Shown: positions 20,047-29,795 of the stretch, in pieces
Layout of the letters: the number at the start of each line of letters is the position of its first letter
How positions within the stretch are numbered: position 1 is the stretch's first letter
NCBI RefSeq assembly: GCF_000982955.1
Contig: NZ_KQ058828.1
Coordinates: 108,760-172,759 of the forward strand
Length of the DNA stretch: 64,000 nucleotides
Reading direction: 5' to 3'
From: Micromonospora sp. HK10
GTDB taxonomy: Bacteria > Actinomycetota > Actinomycetes > Mycobacteriales > Micromonosporaceae
Program-made: the position numbers and the translations under genes
Notes under the pieces: model-generated
The model's database searches: none
What the model saw: only the letters and a program-made list of their open reading frames with translations
Told to the model about the DNA's origin: nothing

Positions 20047-21114
20047 ATGATCTGGCGTCCAACCACCGCCGCACTCACCGGCCTGTGCCTCGCACTCACC
20101 ACCGCACCAGGCCCCGCCGGGGCCGCACCCGCACCCCCGGCACCTCGGCACGCCGCTCATGTGAACGCTAACACCAACCCGCTCGCCGACCCACCCGGCG
20201 CGCCCGCCGGCGTCTGCCCCGACGGCACCGCGTACGGTCCGCCCCTGCCGGCCAGCTCCGTGTCCGCGACGAAGATCCAGAGCGGGTTCTCCTTCCTCGA
20301 AGGACCGGTCTGGATCGCCGACGGCGGCTACCTGCTGATGTCGGACATGGCCGCGGGCACCGGGCCGAACAACGTGCAGCCCTCCACGATCCGCCGGTTC
20401 ACCCCGCCGGCGACCTTCGACACCTTCGTCGCCAACGCCGGCAGCAACGGCCTGGCACTCAGCCCCGACGCCCAGCAGATCATCGCCGCCACCCACGACC
20501 AGCGGAACGTCTCCGCATACCGGCTGAGCGACCAGGCCCGCAGCATCGTCGCCGCCGACTACCAGGGCCGGGCGTTCAACTCGCCCAACGACGTCACGGT
20601 CCGTTCCGACGGCGTCGTCTACTTCACCGACCCCAACTTCCAGCGCGGCAACCGACCCGACCAGATGAGCGGACGTACCAGCGTCTTCCGCGTCTCTGGC
20701 GGCCAGGTGTCGCTGGTGGACGACCGGCTGCGACAGCCCAACGGCATTGCGCTCTCCCCGGACGGCAGCACGCTCTACGTGGGCGCCTACTCCGAGAACA
20801 AGATCTACAAGTACGCCGTCCAGCCCGACGGCAGCACCGGCGCCCACAGCGTCTTCGTGAACTACCTCGGCGGTCCCGACGGGGTCACCATCGACTGCGC
20901 CGGCAACGTGTACTGGGCCTCCGGCTGGGACGGGCTGATCCACGTCTACTCGAGCGCCGGCGCGCAGCTCGGCACGATCCGCTCCGGCGGCACCGGCACC
21001 ACCAACGTGGCGTTCGGCGGGGCCGACCGGCAGACCCTCTACATCACCTCCGGCCGAACGAACGACTCCGGCCTGTACAGCGTGCGACTCAACGTCCCCG
21101 GCTACCCGTACTGA
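20047..21114 (+). CDS. Secreted SMP-30/gluconolactonase-type beta-propeller protein
   Basis: Exported protein of 355 residues with a Sec signal (hydrophobic TTAALTGLCLALTTAPG, cleavage near AGAAPA). The mature part has repeated propeller motifs: FSFLEGPVWIADGGYLLMSD, NSPNDVTVRSDGVVYFTDP, PNGIALSPDGSTLYVGAY and GPDGVTIDCAGNVYWAS, matching the SMP-30/LRE lactonase family with metal-binding Glu, Asn and Asp in the expected places. It could hydrolyse sugar lactones outside the cell. ATG 20047 is preferred because GGAG is 6 nt upstream; a TTG at 20035 is possible. It is followed, after a short gap, by a PQQ-type sugar dehydrogenase, a suggestive oxidase-lactonase pair. Confidence 0.85.
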   Translation: MIWRPTTAALTGLCLALTTAPGPAGAAPAPPAPRHAAHVNANTNPLADPPGAPAGVCPDGTAYGPPLPASSVSATKIQSGFSFLEGPVWIADGGYLLMSDMAAGTGPNNVQPSTIRRFTPPATFDTFVANAGSNGLALSPDAQQIIAATHDQRNVSAYRLSDQARSIVAADYQGRAFNSPNDVTVRSDGVVYFTDPNFQRGNRPDQMSGRTSVFRVSGGQVSLVDDRLRQPNGIALSPDGSTLYVGAYSENKIYKYAVQPDGSTGAHSVFVNYLGGPDGVTIDCAGNVYWASGWDGLIHVYSSAGAQLGTIRSGGTGTTNVAFGGADRQTLYITSGRTNDSGLYSVRLNVPGYPY

Positions 21115-21140
21115 CCATGAACCCCGGGAAGGAAAGCACC

Positions 21141-22880
21141 GTGCGGATTAGTCCCCACCAGCTCCGACACCGCGTCCCGCTCGCCCTGCTGGTCTGCGTC
21201 GGCACCGTCCTGACCGGCGTACCCGCCAACGCCGCGCCGACCGCACCGGCGGCCGACAGCCGGCCAGCGGCCCAGCTCGCCGCCGACACCAGCCCGCCCA
21301 GCCGGCCTTCCGGCCTGCGCAGCACCCGGCTGACCTGCCAGTCCGTCACGCTCTCCTGGTACCCCTCCTGGGACAACGTCGGCGTCGCCTTCTACGACAT
21401 CTACCACGACGGCCAGCTCGTCACCTCGGTCCCGGGACGGACGCTGACCGCCACGCTCAACGTCGTGCAGGGTGTCACCTGGGGCTGGTACGTCAATGCC
21501 CGCGACGCCGCCGGCAACGTCTCGCAGGCCAGCTCCACGCTCTCGGTCACCCCGCCGTTCTGCCAGCAGGACACGTCTGCGCCCAGCACGCCGACCAACC
21601 TGGCCGCGACGGTCAACGGCACGGACGTGACCCTCACCTGGTCGGCCGCCACCGACAACGTCGCGGTCACCGGCTACACCATCCTGCGCAACGGTACGGC
21701 GGTCGGCTCCACCACCGGCACCGCCAGCAACCCGCCGGCGACCACGTTCACCGACGCCGGGCTGACGCCCGACACCGACTACCGGTACACGGTGACCGCC
21801 CGGGACGCCCAGGGCAATGTCTCGGCCGCGAGCGCCGCGGTCACCGCGCACACCGGCTCGGGCTGCACGAGCCCGGTCTGCGGCGCCACGGTGATCACCA
21901 CCGAGAAGGACCTGCCCTGGGGCCTGGTGCAACTGCCCGACGGCACGGTCCTCTACGGCCGGCGCGACCTGTTCGACATCGTCGCCATGAACCCGGACGG
22001 CACCGACAAGCACAGCATCGGCACCGTGCCGAACGTGGCCGGCACCAACGGCGAGGGCGGCGTGCTCGGGCTGGCCGTCTCGACCACCTTCACCACCGAC
22101 CGCTGGCTGTACATCTACCACACCACCACGACCGACAACCGGATCGTGCGCATCCGCTACGACGGCACGCTGCAGGCCAACACCGAGCAGGTGCTCGTCA
22201 CGGGAATCCCGCGCAACAAGTACCACAACGGCGGCCGGCTGCGCTTCGGCCCCGACGGCAAGCTCTACGCCGCCGCCGGCGACGGACAGGACCCGGACGT
22301 GGCCCAGGACACCAACAACCTGGGCGGCAAGGTGCTGCGGCTCAACCCCGACGGCACCGTGCCGGCGGACAACCCGTTCGGCAACTACGTGTGGAGCTAC
22401 GGCCACCGCAACCCGCAGGGTCTCGCCTTCGACTCCCAGGGCCGGCTCTTCGAGCAGGAGTTCGGCAACAACGTCATGGACGAGACCAACATCATCGTCA
22501 AGGGCGGCAACTACGGCTGGCCCGCCTGCGAGGGCACCTCCGGCGACTGCGCCAACCCGAACTTCAGGGCCCCGATCCGGACGTACCCGGTGGCCGAGGC
22601 CTCGTGCAGCGGCATCGCGATCGTCCGGGACGTGCTCTACATCGCCTGCCTGCGGGGCAACCGGATGTACCGTGCGGAGATCAGCGGCAACACGCTCACC
22701 AACGTCCAGCAGTACTTCGTCGGGACGTATTTCCGGCTGCGTACCGTCGAACCGACCCTCGACGGCAACCTGTGGCTCACCACGAGCACCGGCGGGGACA
22801 AGGACAGCACCCCGAACAACAGCAACGAGAAGATCCTCAAGGTGACCCTCGGTGGGGCGGCGTCCGGCCCCACGAGCTGA
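21141..22880 (+). CDS. Secreted PQQ-dependent sugar dehydrogenase with two Fn3-type domains
   Basis: Soluble aldose dehydrogenase-like protein. A Sec signal is followed by two fibronectin type III-like domains (DTSPPSRPSGLRSTRL and DTSAPSTPTNLAATVNG starts, about residues 45-240), then a six-bladed propeller with LPWGLVQLPDGTVLYGRRD, YHNGGRLRFGPDGKLYAAAGDG (catalytic-type His) and YGHRNPQGLAFDSQGRLF, all family signatures. The Fn3 domains probably tether it to a polysaccharide or the wall. GTG 21141 has GGAAGGA at good spacing; ATG 21117 (587 residues) has none. Product lactone could be handled by the preceding SMP-30-type protein. PQQ binding is known for the family, not shown here. Confidence 0.87.
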   Translation: MRISPHQLRHRVPLALLVCVGTVLTGVPANAAPTAPAADSRPAAQLAADTSPPSRPSGLRSTRLTCQSVTLSWYPSWDNVGVAFYDIYHDGQLVTSVPGRTLTATLNVVQGVTWGWYVNARDAAGNVSQASSTLSVTPPFCQQDTSAPSTPTNLAATVNGTDVTLTWSAATDNVAVTGYTILRNGTAVGSTTGTASNPPATTFTDAGLTPDTDYRYTVTARDAQGNVSAASAAVTAHTGSGCTSPVCGATVITTEKDLPWGLVQLPDGTVLYGRRDLFDIVAMNPDGTDKHSIGTVPNVAGTNGEGGVLGLAVSTTFTTDRWLYIYHTTTTDNRIVRIRYDGTLQANTEQVLVTGIPRNKYHNGGRLRFGPDGKLYAAAGDGQDPDVAQDTNNLGGKVLRLNPDGTVPADNPFGNYVWSYGHRNPQGLAFDSQGRLFEQEFGNNVMDETNIIVKGGNYGWPACEGTSGDCANPNFRAPIRTYPVAEASCSGIAIVRDVLYIACLRGNRMYRAEISGNTLTNVQQYFVGTYFRLRTVEPTLDGNLWLTTSTGGDKDSTPNNSNEKILKVTLGGAASGPTS

Positions 22881-22910
22881 GGACGAGCCGGGAATCCGGC
22901 ACCGCCAGCC

Positions 22911-22947
22911 CTCGGAGGGTGTCCGCGTCGCGCGGGCACCCTCCGAG
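22911..22947. terminator. Bidirectional terminator hairpin
   Basis: 11-bp perfect stem CTCGGAGGGTG/CACCCTCCGAG (22911-22921, 22937-22947) between the convergent sugar dehydrogenase and coiled-coil protein genes. Confidence 0.75.
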
Positions 22948-22964
22948 CGGTCCGGGCCAGGGAA

Positions 22965-23918
22965 CTATCGGGTGAGGAGATCGCGACGATCGGCGTCGAT
23001 CGTGGCGAGCCGGGCGTGCACGTGGGCGGCCCGTTGCTCCAGCCGGGCCTGCACGTCCCGCACCAGTTGCATGGACCGGGCGACGTTCCGCTGGGCCTGC
23101 TTGATCCGGTCTCGTACCGCGAGGTCGGTGAAGATGTTGTCGAACCAGACGTCGACGAACCGGGTCAGGCCGTCGACCGACAGCTGCGGGGCGGTCAGCG
23201 CCATCCCCGGGACGTCGGCGAGTTCGGTTCGCAGCACCGCGAGGCAACGGTCGGCGCGGGCTGCGGCCTGTGCCGCCTCGTCCAGCCGGGAGTGTTTGAT
23301 CGCGCTGCTGATCGCGCCGCCGCCGAAGAACGTGTCGTAGGTCGACCAGCCGGACGCGTTGTCAAGCATGTTCCGTACCTCAGTCAGGGCCTGCCACGCG
23401 GTGCGTGCGGCCTGCTTGGCCTCGGTCAGCTCGTGCAGTTCGGCGGTGAGCCGTCCCCGCTCGTCGGCCAACGCCAGCAGCCGCGCCCGGCGCGGGTCGC
23501 CGGACTCGTTCAGGTGTCGCTCCTTGGCATCGAGTACGGCGGCATAGTTGCTCGGCGCCGCGGCGAGCTGACCCAGCCGCGCCTGTGCTGCGCGGTGCTC
23601 CCGTCGTAGCGCCTCAAGCCGGCTCTCGGCCTCGGCTACCCGGTAGCGCGCGGCGTCGGCCTCCGCACGTTCACGCGCCAGCGCGTCATCCCGGGCGCCG
23701 CGTAACGAGGCCAGCACCCGGGTCAGGGAGAGGCCCTCCAACCGCTCGACGTCCTCCTGCTCGCGGGCGTGCCGTGCGCGCAGCGCGGCGAGCTGCGTGC
23801 TCAGCTCACCTGTACGGCGGTGCAGGTCCGCGCTGCGCCGGGTGGTCACCTCGTGCTCACGGAGCGCCTCGGCGGCCGAGGTCAGCCGCTGTTCGATGTC
23901 GTCAGCCACACCACCCAT
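22965..23918 (-). CDS. Coiled-coil hypothetical protein
   Basis: About 317 residues, cytoplasmic, with two long heptad-rich helices (about 5-170 and 255-315) rich in Ala, Arg, Glu and Leu, separated by a central block ASGWSTYDTFFGGGAISSAIKHSRLDEAAQAA that looks conserved rather than coiled. This layout (helical arms around a GGG-containing hinge) is seen in uncharacterised bacterial proteins that I cannot assign further. The start is uncertain: ATG 23918 or GTG 23909. Monocistronic, ending at a shared terminator. Confidence 0.7.
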   Translation of the reverse strand: MGGVADDIEQRLTSAAEALREHEVTTRRSADLHRRTGELSTQLAALRARHAREQEDVERLEGLSLTRVLASLRGARDDALARERAEADAARYRVAEAESRLEALRREHRAAQARLGQLAAAPSNYAAVLDAKERHLNESGDPRRARLLALADERGRLTAELHELTEAKQAARTAWQALTEVRNMLDNASGWSTYDTFFGGGAISSAIKHSRLDEAAQAAARADRCLAVLRTELADVPGMALTAPQLSVDGLTRFVDVWFDNIFTDLAVRDRIKQAQRNVARSMQLVRDVQARLEQRAAHVHARLATIDADRRDLLTR

Positions 23919-24020
23919 TTGACAAGGACGGTGCAAGGGCACCGTCGGCCGCCGACGAAGCAGCTGTGCCGCGCCGGGCCGGATCCCCGTCTCCCGCCGT
24001 CGGGCCAGCGCATGGACGAC

Positions 24021-25688
24021 TCAGGGCACGGTGATCGGGATGACGGCCTCGGGGTCGTTGATAGTGACCCGCCCGTTGAACGGGGGCGCTTGCGAGACGG
24101 ACACGTAGTGGTTGCCGAGGTTGACCGGATCGTCGACCAACACCGGTTTGTCGGCGGCCACGAAGGTGAACCGCCTCGAAGTGTGCGACTGCGCCCGAGG
24201 GCCGGGTACGCCGCAGACGAGTGTCGTTTGATCTGAGCCTGCCCGAACGGTGCAGCCGTCCCAGTCCTCGCCCGCGGGCTGGACCTGCTTGGGCAGGACG
24301 AGCAGGATCTCCAGCTGAGCGACGTCAACGATGCCGTCATTGCGCACCGTGACGGTCATCTGGCCCGTGAAGCCGTTGTCCTGTGGCCGGAACGACAAGC
24401 TCGGCGGTGCGACGGACAGCAGCGCGGTGGGTGGGCGCGGCGGGAACGCGGTTGGGCCGTCCACCTGCCGGAACCGTCCGTCCTGCCAGGCGTACACGCG
24501 CCATTGGTTCGGCACCGTGTTCTGCCCGCCGTCGCTGTACTCCTTGGAGACCAACACCGCGATACGGCCGCCGTCGCGAGCCTCGAGATAGTCCATCATC
24601 GCCAACCCGTCCTGCGTGCCGACGACCCGGCCGATCAGCTCCAGTTCCTGGCCGCTGCGGCGGAACGCGACGATTTGTCGGCCGCCCGCCTCTGGCCCTT
24701 CCCCGCACGTCAAGTGGGCCACGTAGTCCTCGGCACCGTCGTGGTCGACGTCAACCGTGACGTACGACAGGACGTTCACCGGGCGGTGCGCGGCATCGCG
24801 CTGGTACTGGCCATCCCTGAGGGTGACGCGGCCCGTGGGGCACGTGGCGTCCGCGGCGGCGCCCCAACTGGGTACCGTGATGGTGGCCGACTTCAACGGG
24901 CCCAGGTCCGGCCCGCCGCTCTGCTGCTCGGTCGGCAGGACAGTCGGCGATGGTGCGGGCTCTACGGCCGGCGGCCGCGGCGGGTGGTCAGGCCAGACGG
25001 CGACGGCGACGCTCAGCGACGCCGCAGCGAGTCCGGCCATGGCGGCGGTGACGGTGCGGCGGACCCGGATCTGGCGGGACGTGGCCAAGGCCCGCTCACG
25101 CAGGTCAACGGCTTCGACCTCAGCGGCGATCTCGCTCAGCCCGCGGCGCATCTCTCCGCTCACGGTGACGCCGGCGAGCTCCGGCGCGAGCACCCGCAGC
25201 CGCTCGAGTGCCTTCGCGGTCTGGCTTTTGATGGTGCCGACGCTGACACCCAGGGTTTCGGCCGCCTGCGCCTCGGTCAGGTCGTCGAAAAACCGAAGGA
25301 CGAGGACTGCGCGCTGCTTGGCGGTAAGACGGGACAAGGCGCTGTGCAACGACAGTCGCAGCGCCGTCTGCTCGGCATGGTCGGTCTGGATTGCGGGCCG
25401 GTCAGGCACGACACCGGGGAACGACTCAACGATGCGGCGCCGCCGCCAGTGCGACACCTGCAGGTGATACATCGTCTTGCGGGTATACGCCTCGGCGTTG
25501 CCTGTTGCGTGCAGATTCCGCCACGCACGATGCGTGAGTCCGAGCGCGGACTGCACGAGATCCTCGGCCAGGTGCTGGTCGCCGGTCAGCCGGTACGCCA
25601 AACGAAGCAGCGCCGGCGTCCTGGCGCGCACGAACGCGTCAAAGTCAGGAGCCGGAGCGTCCACGTCCACCTCATCTCGACTGAACAT
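24021..25688 (-). CDS. SigE-family ECF sigma factor fused to a membrane-anchored extracytoplasmic domain
   Basis: 555 residues where a SigE-type ECF sigma factor has about 170. Residues 15-85 form region 2 (YRLTGDQHLAEDLVQSAL) and 115-168 region 4 (LTAKQRAVLVLRFFDDLT, then ETLGVSVGTIKSQTAKALERLR). The chain then continues in frame through EIAAEVEAVDLRERALATSRQIRVRR, one transmembrane helix (about 211-231) and a roughly 320-residue exported part with an FG-GAP-like DVDHDGAEDYVAHL and an Ig-like end. In many actinomycetes the second half is a separate downstream gene; here no stop separates them. This may be a sensor tied directly to its sigma factor. The last 30 nt of the region end 78 nt short of the coiled-coil gene. 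Confidence 0.85.
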   Translation of the reverse strand: MFSRDEVDVDAPAPDFDAFVRARTPALLRLAYRLTGDQHLAEDLVQSALGLTHRAWRNLHATGNAEAYTRKTMYHLQVSHWRRRRIVESFPGVVPDRPAIQTDHAEQTALRLSLHSALSRLTAKQRAVLVLRFFDDLTEAQAAETLGVSVGTIKSQTAKALERLRVLAPELAGVTVSGEMRRGLSEIAAEVEAVDLRERALATSRQIRVRRTVTAAMAGLAAASLSVAVAVWPDHPPRPPAVEPAPSPTVLPTEQQSGGPDLGPLKSATITVPSWGAAADATCPTGRVTLRDGQYQRDAAHRPVNVLSYVTVDVDHDGAEDYVAHLTCGEGPEAGGRQIVAFRRSGQELELIGRVVGTQDGLAMMDYLEARDGGRIAVLVSKEYSDGGQNTVPNQWRVYAWQDGRFRQVDGPTAFPPRPPTALLSVAPPSLSFRPQDNGFTGQMTVTVRNDGIVDVAQLEILLVLPKQVQPAGEDWDGCTVRAGSDQTTLVCGVPGPRAQSHTSRRFTFVAADKPVLVDDPVNLGNHYVSVSQAPPFNGRVTINDPEAVIPITVP

Positions 25689-25910
25689 TGGGTGACCTAC
25701 CAGCCAAGACGACCGTCAGACGGGAAAGGTTGGGACCTCTCGAAGAAATTCTGCGGTTGCGTCCAGGGGGTGGTGTACGACCTGCCCTTGGTGGGCGTGT
25801 TGCGTCGATAGGAGACGTGGCCGTCACCGATGGCGGCCACCTGGTGATTCACCCCGCAATTGACTAGGTTGCCCTCACCGTGGCCGATTCTCACCCGGGG
25901 AGTGGCAGCC

Positions 25911-26855
25911 GTGCGGCAAGAGCAGAAGACCTTTCAGGCGATCGAGGTCGGCGACGGCGGCGACGGGCGGTGGGCCGCCCACGCCCGGGGCCTGTGGCAG
26001 GAGATGGAGGGCCTGCTGACCGAGGAGGGCCGGACTCCGGAGGGCGCGGATCGTGTTCGGGCGCTGTTCCGTGCGCGCATGCCGGAACTGGTCCCGGTTC
26101 TGGACAGCCTGGCCGGCCAACTCGACCGACCCGAGGCGGACGTCTTCCTCACCCACGCGGCACTGCGGCCGTTCTCCCAGGCGTGCACCCAGATCGGCCG
26201 GCACGGCACCCTGCTGCGCAACTATGACCTACGGCCCGATCAGTGCGAAGGAACCATCGTCTCCTCCTGCTTCCTGCGCCCGGTGATCGGGATGCAGGAC
26301 ATGCTGTGGGGCTTGCTGGACGGGATGAACGACGCCGGTCTCGCGATCTCGCTCACCTGGGGCGGACGTTCCGTCTACGGACGCGGCTTCGCCATTCTCA
26401 TCCTCGTGCGCTACCTGCTGGAAACGTGCGACACCGTCGATGAGGCGGTCGACCGGCTGCGATTTCTACCAGTCGCCGTCCCCCAGAACCTCACCCTTGT
26501 CGATCCCACCAGGGCGGTGACGGTGTTCGTGGGTCCGGATATGTCACCGACGGTGGCACCGGATGCCTGCGCCGCCAATCACCAGCACCTGCCGGTGACC
26601 GACGAGCAGGAACGGACCATGCGGACCCAGGAGCGGCTGGGCGCCATCCGCGCCGCGGGCGCGGACGTGGCGGCGATGCTGAAGTCACCGCTTTATCGAT
26701 CCGTCGACGAGCAGGGGTCGAGAACTCTCTACACAGCCCGCTACCAGCCCATCGAGGGCCGTGTGACGTACTACTGGCCCGGCGAATCCTGGCAACAGTC
26801 CTTCGGCGACTTCGCACCTGGATCCCGCACCGTGACCTTGGGCCGGACCACCTGA
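25911..26855 (+). CDS. C45-type autoproteolytic acyltransferase/hydrolase
   Basis: Ntn-hydrolase related to acyl-CoA:6-aminopenicillanate acyltransferase and other C45 enzymes. The candidate autocleavage nucleophile is Cys92 in SQACTQIG, followed by the expected TLLRNYDL loop, GLLDGMNDAGLAISLTWGG, and the late AANHQHLPVTDEQ element that in the family contributes the Asn oxyanion region. GTG 25911 has GGGGAG upstream; a TTG at 25860 would extend it by 17 residues. 314 residues. It stands alone with no biosynthetic neighbours, so peptide or amide acyl substrate is unknown. Confidence 0.8.
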   Translation: MRQEQKTFQAIEVGDGGDGRWAAHARGLWQEMEGLLTEEGRTPEGADRVRALFRARMPELVPVLDSLAGQLDRPEADVFLTHAALRPFSQACTQIGRHGTLLRNYDLRPDQCEGTIVSSCFLRPVIGMQDMLWGLLDGMNDAGLAISLTWGGRSVYGRGFAILILVRYLLETCDTVDEAVDRLRFLPVAVPQNLTLVDPTRAVTVFVGPDMSPTVAPDACAANHQHLPVTDEQERTMRTQERLGAIRAAGADVAAMLKSPLYRSVDEQGSRTLYTARYQPIEGRVTYYWPGESWQQSFGDFAPGSRTVTLGRTT

Positions 26856-26897
26856 GACGCTTTCCGGACCCCTTCCTCACCCTGATGACGATCCCTG

Positions 26898-29795
26898 TCA
26901 CCTGCGGGCACGGGCCAGTTCGACCTGGTAGTCAGTGCCGTGCAGCAGCAGGGTGTCCGCGGTGCAGCGGTACTTTTCCGGGGTGTCGGCGGACGCGAGG
27001 TCGGTGGTGCGCCGGACCGTGCCGTCCACGCGCAGGACCACGGTGCCGCGCGGGGTCCAGTCGTGGTAGGTGATCGTCGATTCGTTCACCTGGTAGGAGC
27101 CGGTCGCGCCGCCCTGCACCGTGATCTCCAGCAGGTGACCGGCCGACGTCGCGCGTAGTGGTGTGGCTTGGGCGTAGTCGATCGTGATCGTGCCGTCGGC
27201 GTGGAAGGTCTGCCGAGTGCCGCTACCGGTGAACCGAACCTTGCCGAAGTCGGCCATGTCGAGGTCGAGGACGTCGCTGGTCTCGGTCCAGTCGCCGACC
27301 AGACATGACTGGGCGGTCATCGCGGTCTGCTCGCTGTCCACCGGGTCCCAGTACTCGATGTTGTGCGGCACGACGACGACCGCCGCGGCGAGCAGTACGG
27401 CGGTGAGCAGCGCGATCGTAACCAGTACCGGCCGGGATGCGGCCCGCGCCGGGCGGGGGCGGCGCAGCCGGCGGCCGATCAACGCGCCCAGCAGTACCGC
27501 CGGGATCGCCACGGCGAGTCCTCTGGCGAGCTGGGTGTGTACGAAGCCGGCGAGCTCGGCGGCGGAGAAGACGGGCGGGGTGCAGCGACCGGTGCCGCCG
27601 GCCAGTTGAATGCACCGGGTCACCGTGTAGGTGGCGATCAGGCCGATGCTGGCCATGACGGCCACGACGGTGGTGGCCAGCGCGCCCAGCGCGGGCCGGG
27701 CGGCGTGGCTGCGGGCGGCCACGACGGTGGCGGCGATCGCGGCGGCCGCTACGGCGACGGCCCAGTATGTGTTGAGGAAGACGAGCCCGAAGAACGGCGG
27801 CATGTCCGCGGTGATCGGCGGCGTGGCCCGCACGGGTGCGGGCAGGATGGCTTTGGCCGTGAACGCGGCGGCGATGCCGAAGATGACGACGGCCAGTCCG
27901 GCCGCCGCGCCGACGCGCAGGGCGGTGCCGAATGCCGGCTCGTCGGCGGCCGGTCCGGCTCCGGTCGCGCTGCCGCCGACCGTGGCGCCTGTGGTCGCGG
28001 TGTCGGCACCGCGCAGGTCGCCGGGCTGTGCCGCCCGGTGCGGGCGCAGCAGCGCGGGAACCGCCCACAGGCCGATGACCGCGACGCTGACCAGCGGGTT
28101 TTCGATCACGTACAGCAGCGGCAGGTACTGGGTGCCGGTGATCTGCGACAGTGTGGCGAACCAGCCGATGTCACCGCCAGGTTCGGGAATGCCGCCGGGC
28201 AGTACGGCTACGATCAGGCCGCCCTGCAGGAAAGAGTGCCACAGCGCGAACAGCGGCGCGCCGAGGGCGACCGAAGCGGTCACCACGACCGCCTGCGCTC
28301 GGCCGCGCCGTGTCGTACGCAGACCGCGCCGGGCGGCCGACTGCGTCCAGGCCGCCAACGCCGCACCACCGATGATCAGTAGTGCCAGGCCGATCAGCAG
28401 GCCGGGGCGGTCCAGGGCCGAGCCGCTGGTCGTGGCCGACAGCAGGGTCAGCGGCAGCGCGGCGGCGTATCCGACGGCCAGTGCGACCGGTGGGATGAGC
28501 CAGGCAGCTGTCCGGGGCGGGCGGTCGGGGTCTGCGACAGCAGTCCGCCACATCGCGGCGGCCAGCACCCCGGCGGCAAGGACCCCTGCGGGAAGGCCGC
28601 TGAGCGTCAGGCCGAGTACCGCGTTCGGCGTGACGCTCGCGGCGAGCAGGCTGGCGTTGAGCGCGGCGAGCGCGGTGGTGAACCCGACGCCGATCATCTC
28701 CCATACGCCCGTGCGCAGCAGCCGGTCCGGGGAGTCGATCGCGGCCAGACGCGCCGCCGGCGACGGGTGGGTGCCGACCCGGGATGTCAGCCGCCGCCAT
28801 GCCCCGGCTGGTTCGGGCATGGCGGCGATCACGGTCCGTAGCGCCGCGCCGGACGCGACGGTGCCGGCGCGCGCGTCGGCGTGCAGTTCACGGATGCGCA
28901 GGATCGCGTTGCGGGTCAGGTAGACGACGACGGTCAGGGCGGCCACCGCGCTCACCTGGTAGGCGATCTCGAGGCCGTGTCCGGCGAACCGGTCGGCCGA
29001 CCAGTGCAGCGGTGTGTAGAACAGTGCCGGGTGGATGAGCAGCGCCGTGAACGGCAGCAGCCCGACGAGCACGAACGCGCGCCACAGGGCGATGCTGAAG
29101 TAGGTGCGGGCGACGTCACGGTTGCCGAGGTGGGCCAGCTCGTGCCGCACCACGGCGCGCACCGCGTCCGGATCCGTCCCGTAACGCATGATCAGCCCGG
29201 CGTCGAGCACGACCGCGGGCCGCCAGGGCAGGCCGAACGCCTGGCCGCCCGCGGTCGCGGCGCGCGGGTCCAGCAGCCAGCGCGGCGGGCGGGCCAGGCC
29301 GACCTGCGCGGGCAGCCGGTCCAGGTCGGCGATGAGCTGCACGCTGTCGGGGCCGTCCAGCGGCAGCAGGCCGCGGCTGCGTGCGATCCACCACGGGTGC
29401 AGCAGGTACAGCAGGGCGGCGAGCAGGAACACCAGCCCGACGCCGACGCCGATCCACGCCGCCTGGTCCAGGTACAGCGGATGCGTGCAGCGCATCAACC
29501 GGCCGGCGGCCGGGACCAGCCGGTCGGTGAAGTCCGCGGTCGTGACGACGGGCCGGTCGAGCCTGGACTCTTCGGCGCCGAAACAGGCGGTCATGACCGT
29601 CTGGAACAGGCGGGCCTTGGCCGGTACCGCCAGATACACCCAGCTGTACACCGACACGCTGGAGGCCAGGACCGCTGCCACCAGCAGCAGGAACCGGGTC
29701 GAGGTACCGGCCGGGGCGCGGTCACCGGCCAGCGCGCGGTCACCGGCCGGGGCGTGGTCACCGGCCAGGGCGCGGTCACCGGCCGGAGCCGTCAC
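26898..29795 (-). CDS. M48-family membrane metalloprotease, large polytopic
   Basis: About 965 residues with an M48 peptidase domain and more than ten predicted membrane helices. The zinc site is VRHELAHLGNRD (His218, Glu219, His222), with a downstream IRELHADARAG supplying the third ligand. Helices precede (about 35-55 and 110-130) and follow it, and the last 250 residues are a small lipocalin-like or immunoglobulin-like exported domain ending DTLLLHGTDYQVELARARR. GTG 29795 overlaps the stop of the upstream gene (GTGA), implying coupled translation. The N-terminus contains a six-residue tandem repeat (AGDRA-type) encoded by 18-bp repeats. Ordinary M48 proteases are about 300 residues; this is a long fused form. 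Confidence 0.85.
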   Translation of the reverse strand: MTAPAGDRALAGDHAPAGDRALAGDRAPAGTSTRFLLLVAAVLASSVSVYSWVYLAVPAKARLFQTVMTACFGAEESRLDRPVVTTADFTDRLVPAAGRLMRCTHPLYLDQAAWIGVGVGLVFLLAALLYLLHPWWIARSRGLLPLDGPDSVQLIADLDRLPAQVGLARPPRWLLDPRAATAGGQAFGLPWRPAVVLDAGLIMRYGTDPDAVRAVVRHELAHLGNRDVARTYFSIALWRAFVLVGLLPFTALLIHPALFYTPLHWSADRFAGHGLEIAYQVSAVAALTVVVYLTRNAILRIRELHADARAGTVASGAALRTVIAAMPEPAGAWRRLTSRVGTHPSPAARLAAIDSPDRLLRTGVWEMIGVGFTTALAALNASLLAASVTPNAVLGLTLSGLPAGVLAAGVLAAAMWRTAVADPDRPPRTAAWLIPPVALAVGYAAALPLTLLSATTSGSALDRPGLLIGLALLIIGGAALAAWTQSAARRGLRTTRRGRAQAVVVTASVALGAPLFALWHSFLQGGLIVAVLPGGIPEPGGDIGWFATLSQITGTQYLPLLYVIENPLVSVAVIGLWAVPALLRPHRAAQPGDLRGADTATTGATVGGSATGAGPAADEPAFGTALRVGAAAGLAVVIFGIAAAFTAKAILPAPVRATPPITADMPPFFGLVFLNTYWAVAVAAAAIAATVVAARSHAARPALGALATTVVAVMASIGLIATYTVTRCIQLAGGTGRCTPPVFSAAELAGFVHTQLARGLAVAIPAVLLGALIGRRLRRPRPARAASRPVLVTIALLTAVLLAAAVVVVPHNIEYWDPVDSEQTAMTAQSCLVGDWTETSDVLDLDMADFGKVRFTGSGTRQTFHADGTITIDYAQATPLRATSAGHLLEITVQGGATGSYQVNESTITYHDWTPRGTVVLRVDGTVRRTTDLASADTPEKYRCTADTLLLHGTDYQVELARARR

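Noticed and set aside
20160..20173. TGTGAACGCTAACA, a LacI-operator-like word
   Set aside because: It lies inside the coding sequence of the SMP-30-type protein, past its signal peptide, with two mismatches to the operator core; an operator role is not supported.
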